A DNA stretch of 64,000 bases from contig DATAUF010000027.1 in NCBI GenBank assembly GCA_036268405.1, positions 1-64,000 on the forward strand, read 5' to 3'. The translations under genes and the position numbers were made by a program. Of the stretch, positions 36,009-44,553 are shown piece by piece. The stretch comes from DASZTV01 sp036268405 (GTDB lineage: Bacteria; Actinomycetota; Actinomycetes; JAFAQI01). The first letter of the stretch is position 1. Each line of letters begins with the position of its first letter. The notes under the pieces are model-generated. The model saw only the letters and a program-made list of their open reading frames with translations, searched no databases and was not told where the DNA came from.

Positions 36009-36341
36009 CTAGTGCCCTGCTGCGGTGAAGCGCTCGACGACATCCGCTGCAATCCGGCCGCGCTCGCTGACCTTCACTCCGTTGGACCTGGCCCAGGCCC
36101 GCACGGCGGCCGGGTCGACACCCGTCGCGACCTGGCGACGCCGGCCGGCGACGACGGCCCGGCCGGCGCGACGACCGGCACCGACGTACGGTGCGAAGGA
36201 GTCGCGCAGCTGCGCGGCGTGCGTCGTGCAGACGTCGATCTCATAGCTCGCACCGTCCACTGCGAACCGAATCGTCTCGGTGCCCTCGGTGTCGTCGTCG
36301 TGAAGGTCGCACACCAGCAATACCTGGACGCGCTGAGCCAT
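36009..36341 (-). CDS. lsr2: Lsr2 nucleoid-associated H-NS-like protein
   Basis: 110 residues. Lsr2 binds AT-rich DNA and silences foreign genes. The N-terminal dimerisation part is VQVLLVCDLHDDDTEGTETI, and the C-terminal DNA-binding domain holds VRAWARSNGVKVSERGRIAA with the AT-hook-like RGR. Length is typical. It lies between clpC and lysS. The 203-bp region before clpC has no other gene; a weak CCGGTT/AACCGG hairpin (35952-35976) follows lsr2. Confidence 0.95.
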   Translation of the reverse strand: MAQRVQVLLVCDLHDDDTEGTETIRFAVDGASYEIDVCTTHAAQLRDSFAPYVGAGRRAGRAVVAGRRRQVATGVDPAAVRAWARSNGVKVSERGRIAADVVERFTAAGH

Positions 36342-36437
36342 GGGGAAGTCTCCTCGATCGAATCGAAATAGCCAAAGGGAAAGTACGTCAATATTCCGGT
36401 GGCCTACAAATGCCGGCGAAAAATACCGGCGATTTAA

Positions 36438-37919
36438 CTATTCGGGCCGGACGAACGGAAAAGTAATCGTCTGACGGATGTTCTCGCCGGTGAGCAGCAT
36501 GAGCAGCCGGTCGACTCCCATGCCCATCCCGCCCATCGGCGGCGCCCCGTGCTCGAGCGCTCGCAGGAAGTCCTCGTCGAGCTGCATCGCCTCGGCATCG
36601 CCGCCGGCGGCCTTCAGCGACTGCTCGGTGAGTCGCCTGCGTTGCTCGACCGGGTCGACGAGCTCGGAGTACGCCGGCGCGAGCTCCACGCCGTTGACGA
36701 TCAGGTCCCATGCCTCCGCCAACCTGGGATCGTCGCGGTGCGGGCGGGCAAGGGGACGCACCGAGGCCGGATAGTCACGCACGAAGGTGGGCTCGATCAG
36801 GGTGTGCTCGACCAGCTGTTCGTAGAGCTCGAGCACGATCTCCCCGGCGTCCCACGTCGGCTGCAGCGCCACCTCACGGCTCGCCGCCAGCTTCTTGAGC
36901 ACATCGGCGGATGTGTCCGGACCGATCTGCTCGCCCAGCGCCTCGCTCAATGCGCCGAAAACCGTCACGGTGCGCCACGGCACATCGAGGTCGAGCTCGC
37001 CGCCGCCCGCGCGCGGCACCACCGTCGAGCCGACCGCCTTCGCGGCGTCGATGACCAGCGCACGGGTGAGGTCGGCCATCGTGTCGTAGTCGCCGTAGGC
37101 CTCGTATGCCTCGAGCATCGTGAAGTCGTTGGCGTGGGTCGAGTCGACGCCTTCGTTGCGGAAGTTCCGGCCGATCTCGTAGACGCGCTCGATCCCACCG
37201 ACGACCAGGCGCTTCAGGTAGAGCTCGAGGGCGATGCGCAGATAGACCGGCATGTCGAACGCATTCATGTGGCTCGCGTACGGACGAGCGGACGCGCCGC
37301 CATGCAGCGACTGCAGGATCGGGGTCTCCGCCTCGATGAAACCGCGGGCAGCCAGCGTCGCGCGCAAGGACGCCAGCACCGCGGCACGCGCCTCGAACAT
37401 CCGCCTCGCGTCCGCATTGACGATGAGGTCGACGTACCGGCGGCGGACCCGCTCCTCCTCGTCGGCGATTCCCGCCCACTTCTCGGGCAGTGGACGCAGT
37501 GCCTTGCTCGCCATCGTCCAGGACGACGCCATGACAGACAGCTCACCGCGGCGACTGCACACGACCTCGCCGTCAACGCTGACGTGATCGCCGAGGTCGA
37601 CGTCGCGCTTCCAATCTTCGAGGCGCTCTTCACCTAGGTGCTCGAGGGAGAGCATCACCTGAAGGTCCCCACTGCCGTCGCGCAGCGTCGCGAAGCACAG
37701 CTTGCCTCCGTCGCGCTTGAGCACGACCCGCCCGACGATGCTGACCTGCTCGCCGGTTGCGGCGTCGGGAACCAGGTCAGGGTGCGCGGCACGAAGCTCC
37801 GCGATCGTGATCGAGCGCCGGACGCCGACCGGATAGCCCTCGATGCCGGAAGCCTGCAGACGGTCGAGCTTGTCGCGGCGTACCCGCTCCTGCTCGGAGC
37901 GTCCCTCCAGCTCGGCCAT
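36438..37919 (-). CDS. lysS: Lysine-tRNA ligase (class II)
   Basis: 493 residues. The N-terminal OB-fold anticodon domain (QVSIVGRVVLKRDGGKLCFA) is followed by class II catalytic motifs: motif 1 region with ARGFIEAETPILQSLHGGA, motif 2 RNFRNEGVDSTHANDFTMLE, and motif 3 GMGVDRLLMLLTGEN. LysS charges tRNA-Lys and is essential unless a second copy exists. It runs with lsr2 and clpC downstream and coaX upstream on the same strand. Confidence 0.97.
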   Translation of the reverse strand: MAELEGRSEQERVRRDKLDRLQASGIEGYPVGVRRSITIAELRAAHPDLVPDAATGEQVSIVGRVVLKRDGGKLCFATLRDGSGDLQVMLSLEHLGEERLEDWKRDVDLGDHVSVDGEVVCSRRGELSVMASSWTMASKALRPLPEKWAGIADEEERVRRRYVDLIVNADARRMFEARAAVLASLRATLAARGFIEAETPILQSLHGGASARPYASHMNAFDMPVYLRIALELYLKRLVVGGIERVYEIGRNFRNEGVDSTHANDFTMLEAYEAYGDYDTMADLTRALVIDAAKAVGSTVVPRAGGGELDLDVPWRTVTVFGALSEALGEQIGPDTSADVLKKLAASREVALQPTWDAGEIVLELYEQLVEHTLIEPTFVRDYPASVRPLARPHRDDPRLAEAWDLIVNGVELAPAYSELVDPVEQRRRLTEQSLKAAGGDAEAMQLDEDFLRALEHGAPPMGGMGMGVDRLLMLLTGENIRQTITFPFVRPE

Positions 37920-37934
37920 GTCGACGAAAGTCTC

Positions 37935-38726
37935 TCAGGTGCAGTTGCGATCGAATACCAAGCGCAGGCCGATGAGCGTCAGCTCGGGCTCATGCTCGGT
38001 CACGGTCTCGCACTCATCGATCACGAGCGGCGCCAGACCGCCCGTGGCGATGACCACGGGGTCCGCATCGATTTCCTCTCCGATCCGGCGCACGAGCCCG
38101 TCGATCTGACCCGCGAATCCGTAGAGCAGACCGGACTGCATCGCCTCCACCGTGCTCTTGCCGATCACCGATCGCGGCCGCGCGAGCTCGACCTTGAACA
38201 ACCGGGCACCGCGCGCTGCAAGTGCATCCATCGTGATCTCGATACCGGCTGCGACGGCACCGCCGAGGAACTCGCCCTTCTCGCTGACGACGTCGAAGTT
38301 GGTCGAGGTGCCGAAGTCCACGACGATCGAAGGTCCGCCGTAGAGGTGGTACGCCGCAAGCGAGTTGACGATTCGATCTGCGCCGACCTCACGAGGGTTG
38401 TCGTAGAGCAGCGGTACGCCGGTCTTCACGCCCGGCTCGACGATCACCGCCGGGACCTGCGGGTAGTACCGGGTGAAGACTCCACGCAGCTCATGCAGGA
38501 CCGCCGGCACGGTGGAACACGCCGCGATCCCGTCGGGTGGGGGTGAGTCCGTCAGCAGTCCCCGCAGCAGGAGTGCGAGCTCGTCAGCCGTGGCGCGGGT
38601 GTCGGTCTTGATCCGCCACGACTCGATCAGCGCCTCGCCGTGAAAGCACCCGATGACGGTGTTGGTGTTGCCGACGTCGATGGCCAGCAACACCCGGTCA
38701 GCCGTGGTCGCGCCGTCCCCACCCAT
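37935..38726 (-). CDS. coaX: Type III pantothenate kinase
   Basis: 263 residues. CoaX phosphorylates pantothenate, the first step toward CoA, and unlike types I and II is not blocked by CoA. The ASKHA fold shows LLAIDVGNTNTVIGCFHG, GADRIVNSLAAYHLYGG, VVDFGTSTNFDVVSEKGEF and the segment LARPRSVIGKSTVEAMQSG. The start may be the GTG of VLLAID a few codons later instead of the ATG at 38726. It follows panD in the pantothenate operon. Confidence 0.93.
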   Translation of the reverse strand: MGGDGATTADRVLLAIDVGNTNTVIGCFHGEALIESWRIKTDTRATADELALLLRGLLTDSPPPDGIAACSTVPAVLHELRGVFTRYYPQVPAVIVEPGVKTGVPLLYDNPREVGADRIVNSLAAYHLYGGPSIVVDFGTSTNFDVVSEKGEFLGGAVAAGIEITMDALAARGARLFKVELARPRSVIGKSTVEAMQSGLLYGFAGQIDGLVRRIGEEIDADPVVIATGGLAPLVIDECETVTEHEPELTLIGLRLVFDRNCT

Positions 38727-38746
38727 GCTGTCGCTGTCCGGAACCG

Positions 38747-39184
38747 TCAGTGCGAGCCGACGGCTGTGTGATCGAGCACCGTGTCGCCGCGCAGCAGGTC
38801 CATGCCGGCGAGGGCTTCAGCCGGATCGCTGCCGGTACCGACGATGTGGTTCTCCGAGTCGACGAACACCACTTGGGGCTTCATCTCGCGCGCCTCGGCG
38901 TCGGTCACCGTGCAGTAGCTGATGATGATCACGAGGTCGCCCTCGTGTACGAGGCGCGCTGCCGCGCCGTTGATCCCGATGACGCCGCTACCGCGCGGAC
39001 CGGCGATCACATAGGTCTCCAGCCGCGAACCGTTGTTGATGTCGACGATCGCGACCTGCTCGCCGGGCAGCAAATCCGCTGCGTCCATCAGGTCCTCGTC
39101 GATGGTGACGGAACCCACGTAGTGCAGGTCGGCCTGCGTCACCGTGGCGCGGTGCAGCTTGCTCTTGAGCATGGTGCGAAACAT
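38747..39184 (-). CDS. panD: Aspartate 1-decarboxylase
   Basis: 145 residues. PanD makes beta-alanine from aspartate and self-cleaves at the Gly-Ser bond in HYVGSVTIDEDLMD to form a pyruvoyl group. The beta-barrel motifs NNGSRLETYVIAGPRGSGVI and GDLVIIISYC are present. The last 20 residues are longer than the E. coli enzyme, as in other actinobacteria. It follows panC by 12 bp. Confidence 0.95.
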   Translation of the reverse strand: MFRTMLKSKLHRATVTQADLHYVGSVTIDEDLMDAADLLPGEQVAIVDINNGSRLETYVIAGPRGSGVIGINGAAARLVHEGDLVIIISYCTVTDAEAREMKPQVVFVDSENHIVGTGSDPAEALAGMDLLRGDTVLDHTAVGSH

Positions 39185-39196
39185 CAGTCCACTCCT

Positions 39197-40075
39197 TCAG
39201 CCCAACGTGGGTGCCGAGGACTCTGCCGATCGCGCGTGGAACGCGACGTCCCTATTGTCAATCAATCTGGTCCCCGCGACACGTGCGGCCACCAAAATCT
39301 TTCCGAACCTCGTTCGGTCGGTGGGAGGCTCCCAGGTCTCCGCGTCGACCAACTCGACGTAGTCGACCGCCACCCCGGGCGCGCCGCGGAGCTGTGCGCG
39401 CACGGTCTCAAGCACCGCGTCGGGTCCCTCACCGGCTTGTGCGACCCCGGCATTGAGTGCGTCAGGGATCGCGAGGGCGGCGGCCCGGCCGGCGTCGTCG
39501 AGGTAGCGATTTCGGCTCGACAACGCGAGGCCGTCAGGCTCGCGAACGGTGGGTACGCCGACGATCTCGACCGCCCTCGCCTGTTCGGCGACCATCCGAC
39601 GGATCACGGCGAGCTGCTGTGCGTCCTTCTCCCCGAAGACCGCGACGTCGGGCCGCGTGAGGTCGAGCAGCCGTGCGACGACAGTGACCACGCCCTCGAA
39701 ATGACCGGGGCGAGACGCACCCTCGAGGATGGTCGCGAGCGCACCAGCCTCGACCGTCGGCACGTCGTCGTCCGCGGGATAGATCTCCTCCACGGTCGGA
39801 GCGAAGACGATGTCGACGTGGTGAGCGCGGCACACCTCGACATCAGCGTCGAGCGTGCGCGGGTAGCGATCAAGATCCTCGCCGACGCCGAACTGCTTCG
39901 GATTGACGAAGATCGTGACGACCACATGGTCGGCATGGTCGCGCGCAACGTCGATGAGATGCGCATGACCGTCGTGAAGCGCGCCCATCGTCATGACCAC
40001 GGCGACGCGCCCCGCCAAAGCCGATCGCGCGGCCGCAAGCTCGGCTCGCGCCCGCGCGACGAAGGGCTCCGTCAC
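39197..40075 (-). CDS. panC: Pantothenate synthetase
   Basis: 292 residues from GTG 40075, which overlaps the DUF2520 stop as GTGA; the longer frame lies inside that gene. PanC joins pantoate and beta-alanine using ATP. Motifs: MTMGALHDGHAHLIDVAR (HIGH-like), TIFVNPKQFGVGEDLDRYPR, IYPADDDVPTVEAGALATI, and VFGEKDAQQLAVIRRM, with LALSSRNRYL as the KMSKS-like loop. It is the central gene of the pan-coa operon. Confidence 0.95.
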   Translation of the reverse strand: MTEPFVARARAELAAARSALAGRVAVVMTMGALHDGHAHLIDVARDHADHVVVTIFVNPKQFGVGEDLDRYPRTLDADVEVCRAHHVDIVFAPTVEEIYPADDDVPTVEAGALATILEGASRPGHFEGVVTVVARLLDLTRPDVAVFGEKDAQQLAVIRRMVAEQARAVEIVGVPTVREPDGLALSSRNRYLDDAGRAAALAIPDALNAGVAQAGEGPDAVLETVRAQLRGAPGVAVDYVELVDAETWEPPTDRTRFGKILVAARVAGTRLIDNRDVAFHARSAESSAPTLG

Positions 40076-40977
40076 GGCTCGCGCCGGTTCGCAAGTACGT
40101 CGAGCAGCGCGGCGGCGGCTTCGACGTCGAGCAGTCCGGCGGCAAGCGCGCGGGCCGCCGTGAGTCGCGCCATCGCGACGTACGCGTCCACCGACTCCGG
40201 CGCCCGCTCGGCAAGCGTCGCGAGATGCGTGACGAGCGTGCCGGCATCTCCGCGCGCCACCGGACCGGTCAGCGCGCGATCTCCGCTGCGAAGCGCGTTG
40301 TCGAGAGCGGCGCCGAGCAGCGGGCCGAGCATCCGCGCGGGCACCTCGACGCCCGCCTCCGCGAGCAGGTCGGCGGACTGCGCAACCAGAGTCACCAGAT
40401 GGTTGGCGCCGAAGGCCAGCCCGGCGTGGTACAGCGGCCTGAGGTCCTCGGCGATCCACGCCGGCTCACCGCCCATCTCGATCACCAGTGTCTCCGCCAC
40501 CGGGCGGAGCACGTCATCGCTGGTCACGCCAAAGCACGCGCCGTCGAGGCGCTGCAGATCGACCTCGGTGCCGGTGAAGGTCATCACGGGGTGCAACGCG
40601 AGCGGCAAGGCGCCGCGCTCCGTCAGAGGGTCGAGGACCCGGATGCCGTGCGCCCCGCTCGTGTGCATGACGAGGGTTCCTCGGCGCACGGCGTCAGCGC
40701 CGGCGAGCCCGTTGACGAGAGCGGCCAGCGCGTCATCCGGCACCGCCAGAACGAGGAGGTCGGCAGTGGCCGCCACCTGGTCCGCCGGCCGGATCGCTAC
40801 ATCGGCAAGAAGCGCATCAGCCCGACGGCGGCTGGCGTCGGAAACCGCCGCAACCGCCGCAACGCGGTGACCCGCGCGCAACAACGCCGCGCCAAGGACG
40901 GCGCCGACGCGTCCCGCGCTGATCACGCCAACCGTGAGCCGGGCAGGGCGATCCGCTGGAGAGGACGTCATCGTCAC
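40072..40977 (-). CDS. Rossmann/DUF2520 protein, possible PanG-type ketopantoate reductase
   Basis: 301 residues: a Rossmann domain (TVGVISAGRVGAVLGAALLR, then DLLVLAVPDDALAALVNGLA) and a helical DUF2520 domain (LHPVMTFTGTEVDLQRLDGA, LYHAGLAFGANHLVTLVAQS). It is the first gene of the DUF2520-panC-panD-coaX run and overlaps panC by 4 bp. DUF2520-type proteins include PanG, an alternative ketopantoate reductase known in Francisella and some firmicutes. Context suggests the same role here, but no residue proves it and a panE elsewhere in the genome would weaken the idea. Confidence 0.75.
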   Translation of the reverse strand: MTMTSSPADRPARLTVGVISAGRVGAVLGAALLRAGHRVAAVAAVSDASRRRADALLADVAIRPADQVAATADLLVLAVPDDALAALVNGLAGADAVRRGTLVMHTSGAHGIRVLDPLTERGALPLALHPVMTFTGTEVDLQRLDGACFGVTSDDVLRPVAETLVIEMGGEPAWIAEDLRPLYHAGLAFGANHLVTLVAQSADLLAEAGVEVPARMLGPLLGAALDNALRSGDRALTGPVARGDAGTLVTHLATLAERAPESVDAYVAMARLTAARALAAGLLDVEAAAALLDVLANRREP

Positions 40978-41038
40978 GTGTTCCAGTCTTGAGAAGTACC
41001 GGACGAGAAGAGCCTACGACGTACCGTCAGATAACGAA

Positions 41039-41076
41039 GCCGGCGCAGCCGGCTCATTGATGGGTGGCGGGTGGGG
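41039..41076 (+). repeat. Hairpin plus G-rich element, copy C
   Basis: On the plus strand: a GCCGGC-GCA-GCCGGC hairpin (41039-41053), then GGGTGGCGGGTGGGG (41062-41076). It lies between the divergent DUF2520 and MidA-like genes and ends 8 nt before the MidA-like start, so it may affect translation initiation. Confidence 0.75.
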
Positions 41077-41084
41077 TGCAGGGC

Positions 41085-42035
41085 GTGGGCGGCTATTGGC
41101 GGAGCTGGCGGGACGCCATGACCGACTCGCTTTACGGCGAGAGCGGCTTCTACCGCTCATCAGGCGTGCCCTCGCGGCACTTCCGTACGGCGGCCCACAC
41201 CGGATCGACCTGGGCGGTCGTGATCGCCGCGCTAGCCGCGCAGGTCGACGATGCGCTGGGTTCTCAGCCGGACTTCACCGTCGTCGATGTCGGGGCTGGC
41301 GGTGGTGAGCTGCTCGAGGAGCTCGCGGATATCGCGCCCTCACGCTGGTCGCTCCTCGGGGTGGACGTCGCGGACCGTCCCGCGGGATTGCCCGAGCGGG
41401 TCGACTGGCAACGGCAGTTCCCCGACTCGGTCCACGGACTGGTGCTCGCCGTCGAGCTGCTCGACGTGGTGCCCGTGGACGTCGTCGAGCTCGCCGGGGA
41501 AAGCCCGCGAATCGTGGAGGTCGACGAGGAGGGCAGTGAGCGACTCGGCCACCCGGCCGACCTCGGCGACCGTGACTGGATCGCTCGCTGGTGGCCGCTT
41601 CGGGCGCCGGGCGAGCGGGCGGAGGTTGGTCGTCCGCGCGACGACATGTGGCGGGCGATCACGAGCCGGGTCACCTCCGGTCTCGCGCTTGCGGTCGACT
41701 ACGCGGCGGACCCGACCGACCATGTCGCGGGCACGCTGACCGGCTACCGAAACGGTCGCCGTCGTACGCCGGTCCCCGATGGATCGATGGACCTGACCGC
41801 CCATGTGTTGTTCGAGTCCTTGCGGCAGGACGGTGACTTGCTGGTCGCGCAACGTGAGGCGCTTCGACGGCTCGGGGTCAGTGCAACTCCGCCGGACTAT
41901 CGCGACGATCCCGAGGCATTCCTCGTGCAGCTCGCACGGTCGTCGGAGGCGGCGGAGCTTCTCAACCCACACGGCCTAGGCGCCTTCACGTGGCTGCTCC
42001 ACCCGGTCGGTATCGATCCGCTACTCGTCCGCTAA
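41085..42035 (+). CDS. SAM-dependent methyltransferase, MidA/NDUFAF7-like (COG1565)
   Basis: 316 residues from GTG 41085 (VGGYWRSWRDAMTDSLYGES). The start codon is uncertain: GTGs at 41064 and 41076 and the ATG at 41118 are options, but the W-R-x-A-M helix before LYGESGFY is conserved, so the gene probably starts upstream of 41118. The methyltransferase core is FTVVDVGAGGGELLEELADI, LLGVDVADRP and LVLAVELLDVVPVD, followed by a DUF185-type C-terminus. It overlaps the convergent MmcQ gene by 15 bp. The eukaryotic relative methylates a complex I subunit; the bacterial target is unknown. Confidence 0.78.
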   Translation: MGGYWRSWRDAMTDSLYGESGFYRSSGVPSRHFRTAAHTGSTWAVVIAALAAQVDDALGSQPDFTVVDVGAGGGELLEELADIAPSRWSLLGVDVADRPAGLPERVDWQRQFPDSVHGLVLAVELLDVVPVDVVELAGESPRIVEVDEEGSERLGHPADLGDRDWIARWWPLRAPGERAEVGRPRDDMWRAITSRVTSGLALAVDYAADPTDHVAGTLTGYRNGRRRTPVPDGSMDLTAHVLFESLRQDGDLLVAQREALRRLGVSATPPDYRDDPEAFLVQLARSSEAAELLNPHGLGAFTWLLHPVGIDPLLVR

Positions 42036-42386
42036 CGGCCAGTCGTTTGCGAGCCGGAACTCACGGTTCAAGAACTTCGGCACGCACATGGTCCAGGCAT
42101 CGATGAGGAGCTCGCGCATCTCCTCCAGGTCGAGAGCTGCGAGCCACGCAACCACCCAGTTGTAGCGAAGGTCGGAGTCCGGAGGCATCCGGAACTTCTC
42201 CGGCTCCGAAGCCACGAGATCAGCGCGCTCCAACTTCGGGAACGCGAAGCCCATCAGATCCTCGTCACGAGAGACCCCGGCGTAGACGATGCTGCCGATC
42301 CGGTAGCGAGCCCGGTCCCGAACAAACGCCAGCTCGGTCCGCGGCAAGGTCAGGCAGAACTCCCGCACCTCCATGCCACTGACCAC
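42021..42386 (-). CDS. MmcQ/YjbR family DNA-binding protein
   Basis: 121 residues with the YjbR/CyaY-like fold: VREFCLTLPRTELAFVRDRA, RIGSIVYAGVSRDEDLMGFA, KFRMPPDSDLRYNWVVAWLA and LLIDAWTMCVPKFL. It starts with GTG 42386, with a TAATCT box 6 nt upstream. Proteins of this family are annotated as DNA-binding by fold similarity; a specific role is not established. Confidence 0.82.
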   Translation of the reverse strand: MVSGMEVREFCLTLPRTELAFVRDRARYRIGSIVYAGVSRDEDLMGFAFPKLERADLVASEPEKFRMPPDSDLRYNWVVAWLAALDLEEMRELLIDAWTMCVPKFLNREFRLANDWPLADE

Positions 42387-42392
42387 GCCCGC

Positions 42393-42398
42393 AGATTA
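42393..42398 (-). promoter_or_regulatory. -10 hexamer of likely leaderless promoter (MmcQ gene)
   Basis: TAATCT on the minus strand ends 6 nt before the GTG at 42386. It supports that GTG over the in-frame ATG four codons later. Confidence 0.55.
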
Positions 42399-42505
42399 AG
42401 GGCGGTCAAAGGGTTCGGCTTCCGAAGGAACGCGGACTTCCAGCGCCGAGCTTGACGACGAAGGCGCTCTGTGGCCCGCATACGACACTCTTGGTCAAGC
42501 TCGAC

Positions 42506-42522
42506 GCGAAAGCGCCTTTCGC
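42506..42522 (-). terminator. Hairpin after the response-regulator gene
   Basis: GCGAAAG-CGC-CTTTCGC forms a 7-bp stem with a 3-nt loop, 8 bp past the response-regulator stop (42531, minus strand). A wider inverted repeat, CGAGCTTGAC with GTCAAGCTCG, lies around 42447-42503. Confidence 0.55.
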
Positions 42523-42530
42523 TCTGGACG

Positions 42531-43199
42531 TTACGTAGCGAGCCCGGCGCGGAACGCCCAGGCCACTGCGGAGGCACGGTCGTTCACGTCGAGCTTGGTG
42601 AAGACGTTGTTGACGTGCGTCTTGACCGTGGCTTCGGTGACGAACAGCCGGGAGGAGATCTCCCGGTTGGACAGGCCTTGCGACATCAGCATCACCACCT
42701 CGGTCTCCCGCTCCGTCAGCGGACCACCGGGCGGCGCCGAACCGGCGGCCGATGTGGGTGACGCTCCCGTCGTCACGATCTCGACCAGCCGCTCCTGCAC
42801 GGCGGGATCGAGACGGGTACGCCCGGCCGCCGCGTCGCGGATCGCTCGCTCGATCTCTTCCGAGCTTGCGTCCTTGGTCAGATAGCCGCGAGCGCCGGCA
42901 CGCAGCGCTGACATCACCGACTCATCATCGGCGTAGGTCGTGAGCACCACGATCTCGACATCTGGCAGTGATTCGCGGATCCTGCGGGTGGCCTCGACTC
43001 CGTCGAGCCGTGGCATGCGCAGGTCGAGCAACGCGACATCGGGTCGCTCGGCTGCGACTGCGGCGACCGCCTCCTCGCCGTCCGCCGCCACCCCCACGAC
43101 CTCGATGCCACCCATCAGTCCGAGCATCAGGGTGAGCCCTTCACGGACGAGTGTCTGATCATCAGCAAGTACGACGCGAATCACCGAGTCAGCATTCAC
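42531..43199 (-). CDS. NarL/LuxR-type response regulator
   Basis: 222 residues from GTG 43199, which shares its G with the histidine kinase stop (TAGTG). A receiver domain (VIRVVLADDQTLVREGLTLM; phospho-acceptor D59 in ALLDLRMP) is followed by a LuxR helix-turn-helix (LTERETEVVMLMSQGLSNRE, VTEATVKTHVNNVFTKL). It acts with the adjacent kinase. A 9-bp inverted repeat before the divergent ABC transporter operon is a candidate binding site. Confidence 0.93.
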   Translation of the reverse strand: MNADSVIRVVLADDQTLVREGLTLMLGLMGGIEVVGVAADGEEAVAAVAAERPDVALLDLRMPRLDGVEATRRIRESLPDVEIVVLTTYADDESVMSALRAGARGYLTKDASSEEIERAIRDAAAGRTRLDPAVQERLVEIVTTGASPTSAAGSAPPGGPLTERETEVVMLMSQGLSNREISSRLFVTEATVKTHVNNVFTKLDVNDRASAVAWAFRAGLAT

Positions 43200-44401
43200 T
43201 AGGTACCCGCTGAGACGCGCACGCCGGCTCTGTCGATCGGCAACCGCACCTCGACGACGTACCCATCCGCTTGCGCACCCGCGTCGACGTGACCTCCGGC
43301 GAGCTCGGCGCGTTCGCGCATCCCTCGGAGCCCATTGCCTCCGCCGGGTGGCGCCGCGGCCGCGCCTCGGCCATCGTCCGTGACCCGCAGGACGACGGTC
43401 GCCTCGTCCCATGCCAGCGTGACGTCGACCCGCGACGCCGCTGCATGCTTGGCAACGTTTGTCAGCGCCTCCTGAGCCGCCCGGAACAGCGCGACCCTTG
43501 CCTCCGGATCGAGCGGACCCGGCGTTCCGGTCTCGCTGAACTTCGCCTCGATCCCGCTGTCGCGACCGAAGTCAGCGACGAGCTGGGGCAGTCGCGTCGG
43601 CCCCGGCAAGGCGTCGTCGCGCAACGTGCCCACCGCATCGCGTGCCTCCTCCAGGCCGGTGCGTGCGAGTGAGACGGCGCGGTCAAGTCGGGCCATGACC
43701 TCAGCATCGACCTTGCGCGACTTGGCCAGCACCCGGGTCGACTCCAGATGCAGTGACAGGCTGGACAACGTGTGCGCGAGCACGTCATGGAGCTCTCGGC
43801 CAAGACGCGCTCGCTCCGCCGCGATCGCGTTGCGCTGTTCGGCCTCGCGGCTGTCTCGTAGCTCGTCCGACAGCTCCCGGTTGCGGTACGTCGCCCGAAC
43901 CACCCGCCGGCGGAACGCCATTGCGAGACCCAGACCGATGGCGCCTGCTGCCTGACCGAGCCCGCCGAGCGGGTCGTATCGACCGACATAGGCCGTCGAC
44001 AACCCCAGCGCGACGACGCCGAGACCGGCGGGCAGGAGACCGCGCGGCATGCCGTACCAGAACATCGACACGAACACCGCGGTGTATCCGCACAGATACA
44101 CCTGCGCGTGGCCGGTGAAGACGTTCAAGCCCGCTCCGGCTCCTACGAGCACACACATCGCGAGCACGTCACGCCAATCGCCGCGACGGCGATAGGTGAA
44201 GCTGCCGGTGCAGGCGACGGCAACGGCCATGAGGCCGAGGCTCGACACGACCTTGGTGGTCGAAAGCCCGCCAAGTCCGGTCAACGTCTGGGCGACGACG
44301 ATGACCGAGAGCAGGTTGCGCAACACGACTCGCGCTGAGCCGGGCCAGCTCTGCGTCAGCATCGGGTCGATCACCCTCGGCGGGCAGTTCCTCTCCGTCA
44401 T
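43199..44401 (-). CDS. DesK/LiaS-type sensor histidine kinase
   Basis: 400 residues from ATG 44401. About five or six membrane helices lie in the first ~170 residues with no large external loop, so sensing is probably within the membrane. The HisKA_3 dimerisation box is ERARLGRELHDVLAHTLSSL with the phospho-His. The HATPase region has AAQEALTNVAKHAAAS, VTDDGRG and GNGLRGMRERAELAGG. The kinase and regulator are translationally coupled. It is divergent from the ABC exporter genes, the usual layout for systems that sense membrane stress or drugs. Confidence 0.92.
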   Translation of the reverse strand: MTERNCPPRVIDPMLTQSWPGSARVVLRNLLSVIVVAQTLTGLGGLSTTKVVSSLGLMAVAVACTGSFTYRRRGDWRDVLAMCVLVGAGAGLNVFTGHAQVYLCGYTAVFVSMFWYGMPRGLLPAGLGVVALGLSTAYVGRYDPLGGLGQAAGAIGLGLAMAFRRRVVRATYRNRELSDELRDSREAEQRNAIAAERARLGRELHDVLAHTLSSLSLHLESTRVLAKSRKVDAEVMARLDRAVSLARTGLEEARDAVGTLRDDALPGPTRLPQLVADFGRDSGIEAKFSETGTPGPLDPEARVALFRAAQEALTNVAKHAAASRVDVTLAWDEATVVLRVTDDGRGAAAAPPGGGNGLRGMRERAELAGGHVDAGAQADGYVVEVRLPIDRAGVRVSAGT

Positions 44402-44443
44402 GGCACCGACCGTACGACCGCAGAAGGCATCGCACATCGGTCG

Positions 44444-44470
44444 GCAGGTGGAGAGCCGATGTCCACCTGC
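44444..44470. promoter_or_regulatory. Inverted repeat, candidate response-regulator operator
   Basis: GCAGGTGGA and TCCACCTGC are perfect 9-bp arms around a 9-nt spacer. It lies in the 152-bp divergent region between the histidine kinase (start 44401) and the ABC transporter (start 44554). Its place fits control of both operons, by inference only. Confidence 0.5.
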
Positions 44471-44553
44471 ACTCCACCGACAACCCGATGAGGCGCGCAA
44501 ACCGGGCAAGTAACGTCGGGACGTCAGCCAGGCGAGACGAAAGGCACCAAACA

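Noticed and set aside
39470..39500. Fourth REP-like copy inside panC
   Set aside because: GCGAGGGCGG occurs there but without the right arm or inner 7-mer; chance in GC-rich coding DNA.
38750..40870. 706-codon open frame opposite panD, panC and the DUF2520 gene
   Set aside because: Antisense of three well-identified genes; crosses their boundaries without any coding signal.
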